A stretch of 64,000 bases of DNA, from assembly GCA_039621445.1 (NCBI GenBank), contig CP154956.1, positions 94,616,406 to 94,680,405 on the forward strand. The letters run 5' to 3'. The notes beneath the pieces were generated by a model, which saw nothing but the letters and a program-made list of their open reading frames with translations, made no database searches and was not told the DNA's origin. Shown one piece after another: positions 11,820 through 22,135 of the stretch (position 1 is the first letter of the stretch; each line of letters starts with the position of its first letter). The stretch comes from Euglena gracilis. Its lineage: Eukaryota > Euglenida > Euglenophyceae > Euglenales. Position numbers and translations under genes: made by a program.

Positions 11820-12060
11820 GGGGGGGGGGGCCGGGGGAGGGGGGGGGGGGGGGGGCCGACCCCCCACTTTTCCCTGGTGGTAAGCTTCGCTCTTACTCTA
11901 AAGAGATAAGAGCTCAGCGACCCCCCCCCCCTAATAGAAGCACGGGGCCGCATAATAGAAGCAGGGTCCAAATAAAAGCGCACCCCCCGCCGCCGAAGGC
12001 GGCGGTCCGCTACAAGCGCACCCCCATTTTGATGGGATTTTGATGGGAGGGGGGTTATAT
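11820..12060. repeat. Poly-G/C segment with AATAGAAGC boxes
   Basis: A poly-G block is followed by poly-C runs alternating with AATAGAAGC (twice), AATAAAAGCGC and ACAAGCGCAC boxes, and the hairpin CCGCCGCCGAAGGCGGCGG. It ends GGGGGTTATATA. The AATAGAAGCCCCC motif also occurs, reversed, at 36460-36580. Confidence 0.7.
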
Positions 12061-12265
12061 ATCCACGCATTCTGTCCAGCCAATTAGGATATTTTAAGAA
12101 ACTTCAGGCAATTTGGAGGTTCGTTTTTAACTCTTCAGCGATTGCCATGCGATGTGATGCTTGCAACTTTTTTTTTCCGCAAAAAATATGATTTTCGTCA
12201 CATGCTGTTCTCATCTCACTGCAACATCTTTCTGTAAGCCCAGCAACGCCACGCCTCCCCGTCAG

Positions 12266-12336
12266 GGGATGTCGCGCCGCGTGGCAGCCCTGGCCAGCCC
12301 CTCCAGCGTCGTGCCGGTGATCGACTTCATCCACCG
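12266..12336 (+). CDS. Internal exon, 71 nt
   Basis: The acceptor is CCCCGTCAG and the donor is CCACCG|GTGTGT. It encodes GMSRRVAALASPSSVVPVID then FIH, plus two bases of an Arg codon. The next exon at 13944 begins with the single G that completes CGG. The matching split codon is good support for the pair. Confidence 0.6.
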
Positions 12337-12569
12337 GTGTGTGCCGCCGTGAGGCGCTGACGAGAGAAAGCCACCACACGTCCCAACGGTCACGGTGCTG
12401 CGTTTCTGTTGTGAAGTTTTTTTTAATAAAGTACAGAAATTTTCTGTTTTCTTATTGTCATTCTGTGTGGTTCGAAAAGCAACAAAGAGTTTGTGTTTGT
12501 GTGTGCGCACATGTATATGTGCATAGACATTGTATGATATGTATGTGTGTGTATTCACAAGCAAAAGCC

Positions 12570-12735
12570 AGTTAACCAAGGTGCTCCGAAAGGGATGGGA
12601 TATTATTTTATTATCAAGTTGCGCCCCCTTGAAGCCACCCTTTTGCCATTGGGCCAATGGCTGGTCAATGGCCAGACTGAGACTCATTGATCCTTTTGGT
12701 GGATGGGCAATGGCTCAAGGATGCTGCGTACCTCT
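12570..12735 (-). repeat. Family A fragment, - orientation
   Basis: It contains GGTGGATGGGCAATGGCTCAAGGATG and an upstream CCCTTGAAGCCACCC box. It is truncated relative to the full element. It is followed directly by a family D piece. Confidence 0.55.
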
Positions 12736-12739
12736 TGGA

Positions 12740-13475
12740 AACTGTCATGCCCGAGAACCAGTCAATATCCCGCTCGGGAAATTGTCCGAGTCCCCATTGG
12801 CCAACCTGTCGACCAAAGCGTCACCACGCTAAATACCAGCTGAACCCCAGCCCTGTGCAAGAAACCAAGAAACCAGGTGCTTGTTGTTTGTGATATTAAT
12901 GCGAAGGCGGCCCCAAGTCTAGTGTAAAAAAAAAACCTTCTGGAACATTGCATCAAAAACCCACAGATAACACTGACGAAGAGCTGGAAATTTCTTGGCC
13001 AATTCATGTCAACAAAGGGAACGGGCTGATTTTGATCAACCCTGGGGGGCAATGGAGGTCTCAGAGAACAATGGGGTGCCTGCCAGGTTTCCGTTTGAGA
13101 CCCCCGGGAGCAAGTGGGGGGGAACCCCCCACCCGACCCTGCCATGGGGGGGGCCTCTTCCCCACGGGAAGGTCTCGTCCACCCACACACCCCTGGTGCC
13201 TGCCCACACCTGCCTGTTCACAGCCGAAATCAGGCCAAAAAAAGGGTGTTTTCCGGGCTTCTGACACTGACGGCACAGGAGTGCCTTGGCTGAGTGCCCT
13301 ACCTGCCCCGCAAGGTCGGCTGATATGGGGGACCCTGACAACTTCCCATGCTGACAGGTTGGCCGGTACCAAAGACCCGACAGTTTCCTGGGTAGGGCAT
13401 ACCAAGGGAAAATCAATGAAAAATGACCCTGACGGGTTGACTGGTGCCAGGGACCCTGACAACTTCCTCTGCTCG
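12740..13475. repeat. Family D copies flanking a coding-like stretch
   Basis: Family D pieces (CTGACAGGTTGGCCGGTACC, GACCCTGACAACTTCC, CGACAGTTTCCTGGG) occur at 12745-12835 (reverse) and twice at 13320-13475. Between them, 12965-13060 reads LEISWPIHVNKGNGLI in a + frame after a CACAG acceptor, which may be a small exon. Opposite-strand frames are also open, so this is uncertain. Confidence 0.55.
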
Positions 13476-13943
13476 GTCGCTCTTTTGTTTCGGCATCATT
13501 TGGGTCAGCTCCGGATAGCCATTTCATCAGCGGGGTTTGCAAGATTTCCTAAGGCAATCACAGATTTGTCTTTTTTTTTTCACCTCCTCTCCCTAATCCA
13601 TACACAGGCCAGCATTTGTGTCGATATTACAGCGGTCTCATTGTGTCTCCCTTCTTATTTTCCACCGCCCTGTGCAGCCCCCAGGACTGCAGGCGGTCAA
13701 TTCAAAACACCCAACAACTTTCCCTCCCCTCACTTTGTGCATGCCACAAAATGTCGTAAGCAAACGGTCCGTGCCAGCGGTACATTCCTGGGAGGAGGGA
13801 CGAGTTTTTGGGTTGTGTTGGCCTTTTTGGTTGGTTCGGCCCATCCCCATAGTATGCCCCTGGAATTTTCGACCCCGAATTCCAACGGTGTCCTGGTCTC
13901 TCGGTTCTGTCGGTTTGCCGGCCCCCTGTTCTTGAAAATGCAG

Positions 13944-14094
13944 GTCCCCATGCCCGGTGTACCTCGCCTACGTTGATGACGATGAGGTGGAATTGCCGAA
14001 GTACCAGCCGATGTCCATACGGGACTGGGACAAGCTGCGCCTGTGTAGATACCTCCTCCCCCGTGTTTTACCCTCCCCTTGGTTATTTGATATG
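13944..14094 (+). CDS. Internal exon, acidic then hydrophobic
   Basis: The acceptor is GAAAATGCAG. The first G completes the Arg codon from 12336, then SPCPVYLAYVDDDEVELPK, SIRDWDKLRLC and PWLFDM follow. The donor ATATG|GTAATC gives phase 0, fitting 14932. Other donors (GTGTAG at 14043, GTGAAA at 14126) are possible, so the 3' edge is uncertain. The 5' half is very protein-like. Confidence 0.55.
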
Positions 14095-14599
14095 GTAATC
14101 GACCTGGCCCTGGGGCTCGGACCAGGTGAAAGAGAAGCAACGGTGCAACCAATGTGTTGGGACCATAGATTCACTCAACACCTGTGTGACCCCCCCGGGG
14201 GGGTGGGGTTGGCGGGTTTTCGAGAGTGGGTTGGGGCCTGAGGACACCGCCCCCCCCCCCCCCGGGGTGCACACCGGGGGGGGGAACCCCGGGAGGAGGG
14301 TCGTGGGTGGGTGGATTTGGCCAGTGTCCATCCCCGGGGGGGGGGGGTCACCAAATGAATCTGTGGTTGGAACCAGGTGTCTGCTTAAGGGTTTGCAGTG
14401 CCCCCCTGGGGGGGACTCGAGTCCAAATGTGCCAATCGAATCTTGGTGGACCCTCCCCTGCTGAGGGGTGTGCTAGCATAGTGGAAATTTTTCCCGATGG
14501 CCGGCGCAAAGCGCAAAGAAAATTGACCCCCAAAACATGCCCAACATATCCCCTTTTGGCATTTTTGGCTTTTTGGGGGATTTTGTGGAACAAAACCAG

Positions 14600-14890
14600 C
14601 CCAAACAGCACGAACATTGAATATTCCTTAATATTGTTGTATTCATCAGTAATTTATTTATATTGGTGATATAAATATTTATGTATACATTGATATAAAA
14701 ATTTATATTGGTGATATGTATTAATAAATGTAATATTGTAATTATTAGTGTTATGTATTGATAAATGTAATATTGCATATATAATATATATGTACAAATA
14801 TTATATGTAATAGTGTATAATATATGTGCAGTATATGTATAATATTGAACATAATATTATAAATAATATATGTTATTATTATAATGCAAA
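14600..14890. repeat. AT-rich degenerate tandem repeat
   Basis: About 290 bp are nearly all A and T, with recurring TATTGGTGATAT, GTATTGATAAATGTAATATTG and ATATATGTA units. It lies immediately upstream of the 14932 exon. I see nothing coding. Confidence 0.8.
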
Positions 14891-14931
14891 TCAATTTAAT
14901 ATCGAACGTTCCACGAAACATGACACATCAG

Positions 14932-15057
14932 GATCTTGCCCTCCGCCCCAACCTTGCGTGGGGCTTGCTGCCGATCGACAGCACCTCCGACGGCATCGTG
15001 GGCGGGTTCTGGGAGCTGCAGGCCACCTGGCCCAGCGGCCTTTTTCAAGGGAGAAGG
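14932..15057 (+). CDS. Internal exon, 42 codons
   Basis: The acceptor is GACACATCAG and the suggested donor is AGAAGG|GTGCTGG, giving 126 nt in phase 0 to 0. The peptide includes LRPNLAWGLLPIDSTSDGIV and FWELQATWPSG. The last five codons and the donor overlap a family F fragment (GCTGGCTGGACCC), so the true 3' edge may lie earlier. The codon composition is clearly different from the AT-rich flank. Confidence 0.55.
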
Positions 15058-15509
15058 GTGCTGGCTGGACCCTCCCCACCCAGGGGGAGTAATGGGCAAG
15101 AAGAACCCAAATCGTCGGCTGGACATTTTCAGCCAACAGGTGAAAACCCAAACTCCCTCAAATGCTTTTTTTTGGCCCTTTTTTGGAAAAATTTTTCAGT
15201 CCTGCCCGGCTTTGCCAGGCTGCCCTAACTTTATTTCAGCGGACCCTGGGGGGGGGGGGGGGCTCCCCAGCCTGCTGGCTGGAAAAAGATGGACCCCCCC
15301 CCAGGGGTTCGGAACGAGACCCGTGGGGGTGGTGGGTAGGGGGGTGGGGCCCCCAGGTTTGTTACATGTCTGGGGTGGTGACTGACTGGTTTCCCCAAGT
15401 GATTGGCTGCTTTTTGGACGGGACTTGTACAATTGCACAATTTTTGGACGGAAACAAGTTGTCCGGGCGGATCCCGGGTCTTTAATGGCCGCTGCCCCGG
15501 ACGCTGCAG

Positions 15510-15590
15510 TTCGCCACCCCCGGGATCGCGGCCTCCGTGCTGCTCCGCATCGCGTCCTTCCTCTTCGGCGAGGTGTGGGCGCTTGTCCCG
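15510..15590 (+). CDS. Internal exon, one transmembrane segment
   Basis: The acceptor is GACGCTGCAG and the donor is GTCCCG|GTGCCC. It is 81 nt, 27 codons, phase 0 to 0. The peptide FATPGIAASVLLRIASFLFG then EVWALVP is almost entirely hydrophobic and is predicted to be one membrane helix. The reverse strand reads as highly charged low-quality sequence. The intron after it starts with a poly-C run. Confidence 0.6.
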
Positions 15591-16184
15591 GTGCCCCCCC
15601 CCCCCCCGGACGGCTGAACGGGGGTTCGGCACCCCCGATGGGTGCTGTGGTGTTCAGGTTGGGCCATTTTTGGGCCATTTTGGATTGATTGGTTGTTCAT
15701 TTGTGTCGGACCATCGTGGTTTTTTGGGGGCCATACTGGGCAAGCTTGGGCCACGTTAGGAGCACACTGTTGAGGGCAAAGTTGCCCTCAAAGGTTTCTG
15801 ACTTGGCATGAAGAATGCCAACAGCATTTGAAAGCCCTTCACGTCACTTTATTTTTTACATTTGGTCCGACCCCTCTCTTTCCAGTGGTTCAGAGTTGCC
15901 AACCTCTCCTGCCGATGTGTGGTGATTCTTGGGCCAAAACGTAGATTTTTCCAATGGATTTTTAAATTTATTCATTTTAAAGTTTGCTCTTTTTCTACAG
16001 GTTGTTTCTCTCTTGTAAGCTAGCCAGTTTGTGGGGGGGGGGGTAACAGAAATGGAGTGGAAATGAAAACGAAAAAAAAAATCCAAAAAAATCCAAAATA
16101 GCCAGAAGGACATTGAAAGCGTGTGAAAGTGAAAGAAGGATAAACAAGTTCAAAATATAAATATAATAAGTTTGAACAAAAATG

Positions 16185-16553
16185 GAGTGAATGTCAGCTT
16201 TTTAAAGGTGGACCGACCCCCCCCCCCACGGCGATGTCCGCTGGTACAATGGCGGTGTCTTTCGGGTGACTGTGCTTTATTACAGTTATTTTTTCCCTTG
16301 GGCGGTGAATTTTTTCAAGCCCCTCCAGCGAAAAAGTCCCCTCCAAAAACGAGTATATTCCCAATGTCAAATTTTCCGCAATTTTTCCATATTTTTTCAA
16401 ATGGCCTCCGATATCAATTCCCCCCTGCAGGAGGAGTTGGGGTTGTCAGGGTTAACATCTGGGCGAAATTTCTGGTCGAAAGTGAAACTTACCAGGTTTG
16501 GGGCTATTCCTTTCGCTTTCGGGGGGGGGGGGGGGGGGGGGGGGGGGGCTGAG
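16185..16553. other. Intronic stretch with long poly-G run
   Basis: No gene was seen here. A run of more than 25 G (16521-16548) ends immediately at the acceptor GGCTGAG of the following exon. This is a possible quadruplex-forming tract placed against a splice site. Confidence 0.6.
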
Positions 16554-16640
16554 CGAGCCGCCCCTCTCCGGCGGCTGCTCTCTCCACTCTTCTTCGCTAG
16601 CCTCTTGTCCTGGCTCCTGCCTACTCTCTGCGCCCCGGGG
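16554..16640 (+). CDS. Internal exon, one transmembrane segment
   Basis: The acceptor is GGGGGGGCTGAG and the donor is CCGGGG|GTTAGT, a good consensus. It is 87 nt, 29 codons, phase 0 to 0. The peptide RAAPLRRLLSPLFFASLLSW then LLPTLCAPG reads as a basic head followed by a membrane helix. Together with 15510-15590 it suggests a multi-pass or hairpin membrane protein. The family is not recognised. Confidence 0.55.
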
Positions 16641-17032
16641 GTTAGTAAAAGGGTCATAATCATCAAAAATGGCAAAAATGAACACAAAAATTAATTAAAG
16701 TGAAACACACAACATGGAAAATATTGGAGTCTGAATAACAAAAAAAGATAAAAATATATAACCAAGGGCCTAGAGTGGGGTGAATCCACGCTTCTTTTTA
16801 ACTCGGAAGACCCCTGGGGAGGTCCGGGACGGGACCCCCCCCCAGGAGGTTCCCATCCCCTCCTGGCCCCCCGGCCAGGTATGGGTTTCGGCGCAAAGTG
16901 CCAAATCCTTAATTCCTAGTTCCCTTAGACGGCCTAATCTTGGGGGTCCCGTGCCAGGCTGGTTGGGGGCCCCCCCCAGGCACTCAAAAGAAGCCTGGGT
17001 GGGTTGGTGTATCTTTTTTTTCCCCACCGCAG

Positions 17033-17137
17033 GCTTTCGAACTGCAAGTGCACTCCCACTGTCCGAAATCCCTCTGCGAGCGCCAGCTGCCGACGATTGA
17101 TTGGGCCGAGGTGGAGCAGGAAGACCATGCCACTTAA
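17033..17137 (+). CDS. Terminal exon with TAA stop
   Basis: The acceptor is a textbook pyrimidine tract (TTTTTTTTCCCCACCGCAG). Thirty-four codons in phase 0, then TAA. The tail begins AFELQVHSHCPKSLCERQLP and ends acidic (WAEVEQEDHAT), a likely cytoplasmic or lumenal tail with two or three cysteines. AATAAA follows 58 nt downstream. This is the strongest coding end in the left third. Confidence 0.7.
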   Translation, partial: AFELQVHSHCPKSLCERQLPTIDWAEVEQEDHAT

Positions 17138-17194
17138 GTTGGCTGCTGTCCTCCCAGACCCTCCCAGTCATCAGTGCCTCACGTTCCTTAATTT

Positions 17195-17200
17195 AATAAA
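17195..17200 (+). terminator. AATAAA polyadenylation signal
   Basis: AATAAA lies in CCTTAATTTAATAAAACCC, 58 nt after the TAA of the terminal exon. The position fits 3'-end formation near 17215. Confidence 0.6.
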
Positions 17201-17532
17201 ACCCATTGGGTTTCTCGCAAACAACATATTTCCGAGTGTGGAAAATTACGTGGATGGAAAACAGAAGTCGGTGGATTTTACAAGTGCAAAAATCTTCCAG
17301 TTCAACTGTGTATTTTCTGGGCTTCGAGTCGAAATTCATACAGTGTTTCACCAAACTCCCATGGACAACATGATCCACGTAATTAGCTTTTTTCCAGAAG
17401 CTGAGCAGGCCAACAAGATAATGGTTTAGAAAAACATTTGAAGCAATGGATTTTTTTTAAAAAAAGATCAACAAACCCTGTGGGGGGCTATTTGGGGGGC
17501 AAAAACATGTGATGGGTTTTTTGGCTTCGCGT

Positions 17533-17979
17533 TCACCTGAAGGGACCAAATAGCATGTTTCCCATCTGGCCAATGCAAGAAGGGGCTCCGTCAGGCTTCT
17601 CTTCACCAACCCCCGGGAAGGAGCCTTGTGCTATGAGGTGCCTGTCCATGGCAGGCCTCCCCCCCCCCCGGGGTTGGTTTTTGGATCGTGGTGCCTGACA
17701 ACCAACCCAATTTCCCATCAAAAGCACCGGAGGAGACGCGTTGTATAAAACTGCCCAGCTCAAACCCAACCCCCAGGGGAGGGTTGAAAATGCCTTACCC
17801 CCCGCCTGCCCATAGTGGCACCCACCCCGGAACACAAACTGGGCCGTAAGCGAAGTTAGCGCCGGCCATAAACAGACAAGAAGCCTTACTGCAACCAAAG
17901 GGGGGGTGCGCACTTCCTTAAAAAAGGTTGGGCTGCATTGTGCAAACAAAAAGCTGGCGAAATAGGAAAATTCAAACAT
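17533..17979 (-). other. Coding-like - strand frame, weak
   Basis: A 148-codon opening has hydrophobic stretches (RLLVCLWPALTSLTAQFVF, GLSWAVLYNASPPVLLMG). A TTGCAG acceptor near 17894 and a GTGGGT donor near 17830 could frame a short exon. It faces away from the + gene ending at 17137. Evidence is not enough for a gene call. Confidence 0.25.
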
Positions 17980-18139
17980 TCCCCCCCCCCTGGGGCAAGG
18001 TCATTAAATAGTCAGATAGGCATATAGCCAAATAGCACTGGTCGCCGAATTTGAAGCTTTTTCCGGCACCCTCCTCAAGGGGCGAACCGTTCCAGTCCAC
18101 CCAGGAACACCCCTGGACGTTCTGAAATGCCCCCCCCCC

Positions 18140-18570
18140 CCCCCGGGCACTGGCACAGTACAGTTGGGGAGGCCACCATGTTGGATTTCCAACATGACAC
18201 AGCCACAGCCTTCACCAACCAGCTCGTCGTGCGGGCAGGGGATACCGGGGTGTCTCGTTGTGCAGGGAGGGGGCTTGGGTGTGCCTGAACATATGGGGGG
18301 CCCATCGGTATATATATTGAGGTCGATGAGGGGGGGGGGGGGTGCTGTCCCCCCCCTCAGGGCTTCCCACCCGTCCCTGGGCGTGTCCGGGCGGGGTGTT
18401 CTTCCGAGGCCTTGGCAGGTCCCCTTGCCGCTCAGCCTCGCAGGGTCTGCCACCGTCGCCTCTCTGGGGCTCCCTCCTCCCCCGTCCGGGGGGTTCAGCT
18501 CCGCTGCCGCCCCAGCAGTGCCAGCGCCTGCGCTCTGCCGGGCGGCTGGGCAGCACTCACTTCCGCCGGG
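18140..18570 (+). other. GC-rich coding-like island, strand ambiguous
   Basis: The + strand offers a CTTGGCAG acceptor at 18418 followed by VPLPLSLAGSATVASLGLPP, and upstream TATAFTNQLVVRAGDTG. The - strand is open for 360 codons (19086-18004), with a protein-like stretch near ELVGEGCGCVMLEIQHGGLP. Neither has a full set of splice sites. I regard one small exon here as likely but cannot choose its strand. Confidence 0.35.
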
Positions 18571-18999
18571 GGAGGGGGGAGGGGAAACCCCCCAACAAAT
18601 GGGCCGGGTTCTGATTTGAACGCCCACAGGCCCTGGGCAGGGGGGGCGGGGCCTGTTTTGCTTTTTTTTCCCCTGGATTTGGCAAAAATTGCGGATTGAC
18701 GCTCTTTCTTCTGTTTTTGCTTTTCCACCAGCGCTTTTCTGCCGAATTTTTTGACAAAGGAAAATTCCCACTGAGACTGAAATTTTCATCAGTTTTTGTT
18801 GATTAATTGTACCCACATTTTTTCTTTTTATGGCAAACGCTTCCCAAATTATGAAACTGATGTGTTTTTTTTTTTGGCTTAAAATGCCGAAAGTCACAGT
18901 TTTTGGACCATTTCTTCGTACGGCTGGAGAGACATTTTTTTCCCTGGAGACAGTTGTCTCCAGCGTCAAGTTCTTGTGTTCTTCCGGAGCGGGGATTTT

Positions 19000-19290
19000 A
19001 ATTCGCTCCTTTAGGGACCGGATGCTTTTTTTCCCTGAAGGGCCTCTCCTTAGGACCGACCTTTGTCCTAAGGGCCAGCCAACCACCGGTCCGGAGCTCG
19101 AACCAGGTCAAAAACTTGAATTTTAAAACCACATTTCTTGACGCTTTGGGCAACCAGAACTCACTCTTTTCCGAAAAGGAACCGTTTTTGGCTGAATGAC
19201 GCCATTTTGGGGGGCATTTCTTTCGTGAGCTTTTCATCGAATTGTGGTGGGACAGGGAATGTTTGTTGTTGTTTTTTTTGAGGACCACCC
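19000..19290 (-). repeat. Family A element, - orientation, degraded
   Basis: It keeps CCGGAGCTCGAACCAGGTC (a B-box-like GGTTCGAGC on the - strand), the TTTCATCGAATTGTGGTGGGACAG end box, and a GAGGACCACCC end. The core GATGGGCGATGG is replaced by GACGCTTTGGGC. Confidence 0.5.
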
Positions 19291-19399
19291 ACCTGGGGAC
19301 CCCCCGCCTTGCCGGAGGCCACACACGGCCTGCATTGCCGCTGGGCACCCCTCATGCCCTCTGGGCCATCCCCCCTCCCTCCCTCCCCCTCAAAACAAG

Positions 19400-19489
19400 A
19401 GCCATCATTTACAATTATCCGCAAGCACCTCATCGCCCTCGTTATGTGGCCGCCTCAGCGCACAGATATTTTGTTTTCCAACTGTCAGG
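19400..19489 (+). CDS. Internal exon, tyrosine-rich
   Basis: The acceptor is CAAAACAAG and the donor is TGTCAGG|GTACCAG. One base completes Arg, then AIIYNYPQAPHRPRYVAASA and HRYFVFQLS follow, with two bases over. Composition and splice sites are good. It lies 2.3 kb beyond the stop of the + gene, so it would belong to another + transcript not otherwise identified. Confidence 0.4.
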
Positions 19490-19654
19490 GTACCAGGGTT
19501 TGTGTCCCCCCCACCTCCCCAGGGACAGATGGCAAGCCCGTCAGTAATGAGGCAGGTGGCTTGGGGGAGGGGGGGGTCCGACCACCCAGATATTGGGAGG
19601 GGTGTCTGGACCCCCAACCCCCCCCTCTTTGGCAGGTTACGAAAATGGGGTAAA

Positions 19655-19700
19655 TTTTCCTTCCGGCGCTGTGCGCCGGAAAATGAACAAAAAGCCTTCT
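19655..19700. repeat. Short CCGGCGC...GCGCCGG hairpin
   Basis: TTCCGGCGCTGTGCGCCGGAAAA is a perfect 9-bp stem with a small loop. It is one of about nine related hairpins scattered through the window, usually next to AAAATTTT. Confidence 0.7.
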
Positions 19701-20644
19701 TCCCTCACTTTTGAGCGTAGCACACATTTTTTCTTGATGTTTTGGTGTTTTACACGTAAAAAAAATGTTTTAAAAAATTCAATAATGAGCATTTCTGGAT
19801 ATGTTTTCAAATAAAAAACCAGGATTTTTCAACAATTTCTGTCTGGTATCTGGCCTTTTGCCCATCCACAACGCCGAAATATTCCCGGCCTTCAGTTCTA
19901 GAGGTCGGAGGGGGGTCCGGACCATACCATTGCTAAAGGTGCGTCAGACCTCACCCGCAGGGAGGGGGGGGTGACTGACTGATTTTTGGCCCTCCCGGCC
20001 CTCCCAGGGGTCGGCCAGGACTGGCTGGGGCGTGGCTACCCGGTGCCGAACGCGCCAGAATATTTTTTTTGTGTTTTTGACCCAAATCCTTTGATTTTTG
20101 GCCATTTTTGTCCGAGTGGTCAAAGTGACCGACCCGGGGTTGGGAAGTGGGTGACTGGTTTTTGAAAAGTGACTGACCTGTTTTCTGAAAGTGGAAAGTG
20201 ACCCCCCCCCCCCCCCGGGGTCGGTAAGCAATGGTATGGTCCGGACCTCCCTGCTCGGGCGTATATGCCTTGGATCAAGGCTTTCCAAAGGATATGGCCA
20301 GGACCCCATCTCATTTGTTCAAATCCCGGCATACTAGCACCAAATAGCACCAAATTTCCAGGTGTCTAGAGGTGTTTTGTCTGTCATTACAGGAAGTTGT
20401 CAGGGTCCCCTGTACTGGGCAACCTGGGTGCGTAGGTTGTTGTGTGCTCCCGCACAGTCCATACTTGGCGACATGCATCTGGGTTCACCCTCAAACAACA
20501 GTGCCCATACGAAATTGGATGTTTTTTTTTTGTAATTTCTTCCAGCGGGACGCAAACACGCTTTTTTACGTTTTTCGATTTTGAGATTTTGTATTTTTGC
20601 GGCTTTTTTTTTTTTGTGTTTTTTTTTTTTTCACCAGCGATTTT

Positions 20645-20650
20645 TTTATT
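20645..20650 (-). terminator. AATAAA polyadenylation signal (- strand)
   Basis: The + strand TTTATT at 20645-20650 reads AATAAA on the - strand. It is about 23 nt beyond the TAG of the repeat-encoding exon. Confidence 0.55.
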
Positions 20651-20672
20651 TCTGCCATAAAAAGCTTTTTGA

Positions 20673-21576
20673 CTACAAAAAACTCCTTATTTCGGTCATC
20701 GGGCTTGACGCGGGCTTGTCATCAGGCTTGTTTTCGGGCGGCACCTTGTCATCGGGCTTGACGTCGGGCTTGTCATCAGGCTTGTTTTCGGGCGGCACCT
20801 TGTCATCGGGCTTGACGTCGGGCTTGTCATCAGGCTTGTTTTCGGGCGGCACCTTGTCATCGGGCTTGACGTCGGGCTTGTCATCAGGCTTGTTTTCGGG
20901 CGGCACCTTGTCATCGGGCTTGACGTCGGGCTTGTCATCAGGCTTGTTTTCGGGCGGCACCTTGTCATCGGGCTTGACGTCGGGCTTGTCATCAGGCTTG
21001 TTTTCGGGCGGCACCTTGTCATCGGGCTTGACGTCGGGCTTGTCATCAGGCTTGTTTTTTGGGCGGCACCTTGTCATCGGACTTGACGGCGGGCTTGTCA
21101 TCAGGCTTGTTTTCGGGCGGCACCTTGTCATCGGGCTTGACGTCGGGCTTGTCATCAGGCTTGTTTTCGGGCGGCACCTTGTCATCGGGCTTGACGTCGG
21201 GCTTGTCATCAGGCTTGTTTTCGGGCGGCACCTTGTCATCGGGCTTGACGTCGGGCTTGTCATCAGGCTTGTTTTCGGGCGGCACCTTGTCATCGGAGTT
21301 GACGGCGGGCTTGTCATCAGGCTTGTTTTCGGGCGGCACCTTGTCATCGGGCTTGACGTCGGGCTTGTCATCAGGCTTGTTTTCGGGCGGCACCTTGTCA
21401 TCGGGCTTGACGTCGGGCTTGTCATCAGGCTTGTTTTCGGGCGGCACCTTGTCATCGGGCTTGACGTCGGGCTTGTCATCAGGCTTGTTTTCGGGCGGCA
21501 CCTTGTCATCGGAGTTGACGTCGGGCTCGTCATCAGGTGTATCCTTGTTTTCGGACGGCACATTGTGATCAGACGC
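20673..21576 (-). CDS. Terminal exon: Pro/Asp/Lys 18-residue repeat, frameshifted
   Basis: The acceptor is CTTGACTGCAG. The exon opens ASDHNVPSENKDTPDDEPDV and then repeats the 18-residue unit DDKVPPENKPDDKPDVKP (variants DDKPAVNS and DDKPAVKS) about 15 times. It is hydrophilic, with alternating acid and lysine, and surely disordered. At about 21052-21060 one unit has TTGTTTTTTGGGC where the others have TTGTTTTCGGGC. This adds one base, so the frame from the acceptor stops at 21046 (KKQA). The following six units remain intact in another frame and end SSPMTEIRSFL-TAG, with AATAAA just beyond. This is either a sequencing error in a T-run or a recent truncation. Confidence 0.65.
20696..21546. 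repeat. 54-bp coding minisatellite with higher-order structure
   Basis: The unit is CGGGCTTGTCATCAGGCTTG plus 34 bp (+ strand), about 15.5 copies, nearly identical. In the left-reading half, variant units (GGCGGG for TCGGGC, GGAGTT for GGGCTT) recur every fourth unit, at about 21080 and 21295. This suggests expansion in 216-bp blocks. All units are multiples of three except for the one-base insertion near 21055. Confidence 0.9.
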
Positions 21577-21974
21577 CTGCAGTCAAGGCCCAAAAAAATT
21601 TGCCCACTTTACGTTATTTGAGGCAATTTTAGGCGGCCTTTTAGGCCTGGCTTTTCATTTGGGAGGGATTTCAAAAACCTCATGGGGGTTATACATGTAC
21701 GGAAGATCAAATGGCAGCCACAAATCACTGGCCCCCTGGGGGGCCCAGTAGTTGAGTTGGGGAGGTCCGACCCCCCCCCCCCGCTTGCCCAGAACAAGAG
21801 GGCCTGAAGCTAAATTTGCCTGCGTTTTCGCGCGACCGTGCAGTATGGAAAAACTGTTCGAGGCATAGAGTTAAGCTACTTGTTAGGAACAGGGTTAGGG
21901 GTTTGGAATAGGGGTGAAATCAGGGGTAGGATTTCGCTAGAAAATGTAGGCCACCAGGCCAAAATTTAGGCCTA

Positions 21975-22135
21975 CCCCCCCCCCCGGGAAACTGTCACCC
22001 GACAGGTTGACCAGTACCGGGGACTGTGACAACTTCCTATACTGACAGGTTGGCCGGTACCGGGGACCCTGATAGTTTCCCGGGCAGGACCCTGACAGGT
22101 TCTCGGGCATGACAGTTTCCCGGGGGGGGGGTAGG
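21975..22135. repeat. Family D, fullest copy
   Basis: It reads, in order, GGGAAACTGTCACCCGACAGG, GACCAGTACCGGGGAC, GACAACTTCCTATACTGACAG, TTGGCCGGTACCGGGGACC, GATAGTTTCCCGGGCAGG and CAGGTTCTCGGGCATGACAG. The same order recurs at 30465-30610. Internal near-repeats (CCGGTACC, TTTCCCGGG) suggest it is built of about 40-bp subunits. Confidence 0.75.

Larger units (their letters stand above)
5573..17137 (+). other. Gene model: multi-exon + strand gene, unknown membrane protein
   Basis: I join nine islands that have AG acceptors and GT donors and compatible phases. Exons 5573-5699, 5933-6010 and 8953-9039 all end in phase 0. Exon 12266-12336 ends with two codon bases and 13944 supplies the third. 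Exons from 14932 onward start and end in phase 0. The last exon ends in TAA, with AATAAA 58 nt later. Exons between 6.0 and 8.9 kb and the start codon are not identified. The product has at least two hydrophobic segments. I do not recognise the family. Confidence 0.5.

Noticed and set aside
12948-13976. 342-codon open frame on + strand
   Set aside because: It runs through family D copies and a poly-C region and ends in the wrong frame across the exon at 13944.
18004-19086. 360-codon open frame on - strand
   Set aside because: It crosses a family A copy and poly-C runs and is mostly Pro/Gly/Arg from GC composition. Only a short inner stretch looks like protein, so the whole is not a gene.
20696-21546. 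CRISPR array
   Set aside because: Units are contiguous 54-bp direct repeats without spacers and keep a reading frame. This is a coding minisatellite in a eukaryotic context.
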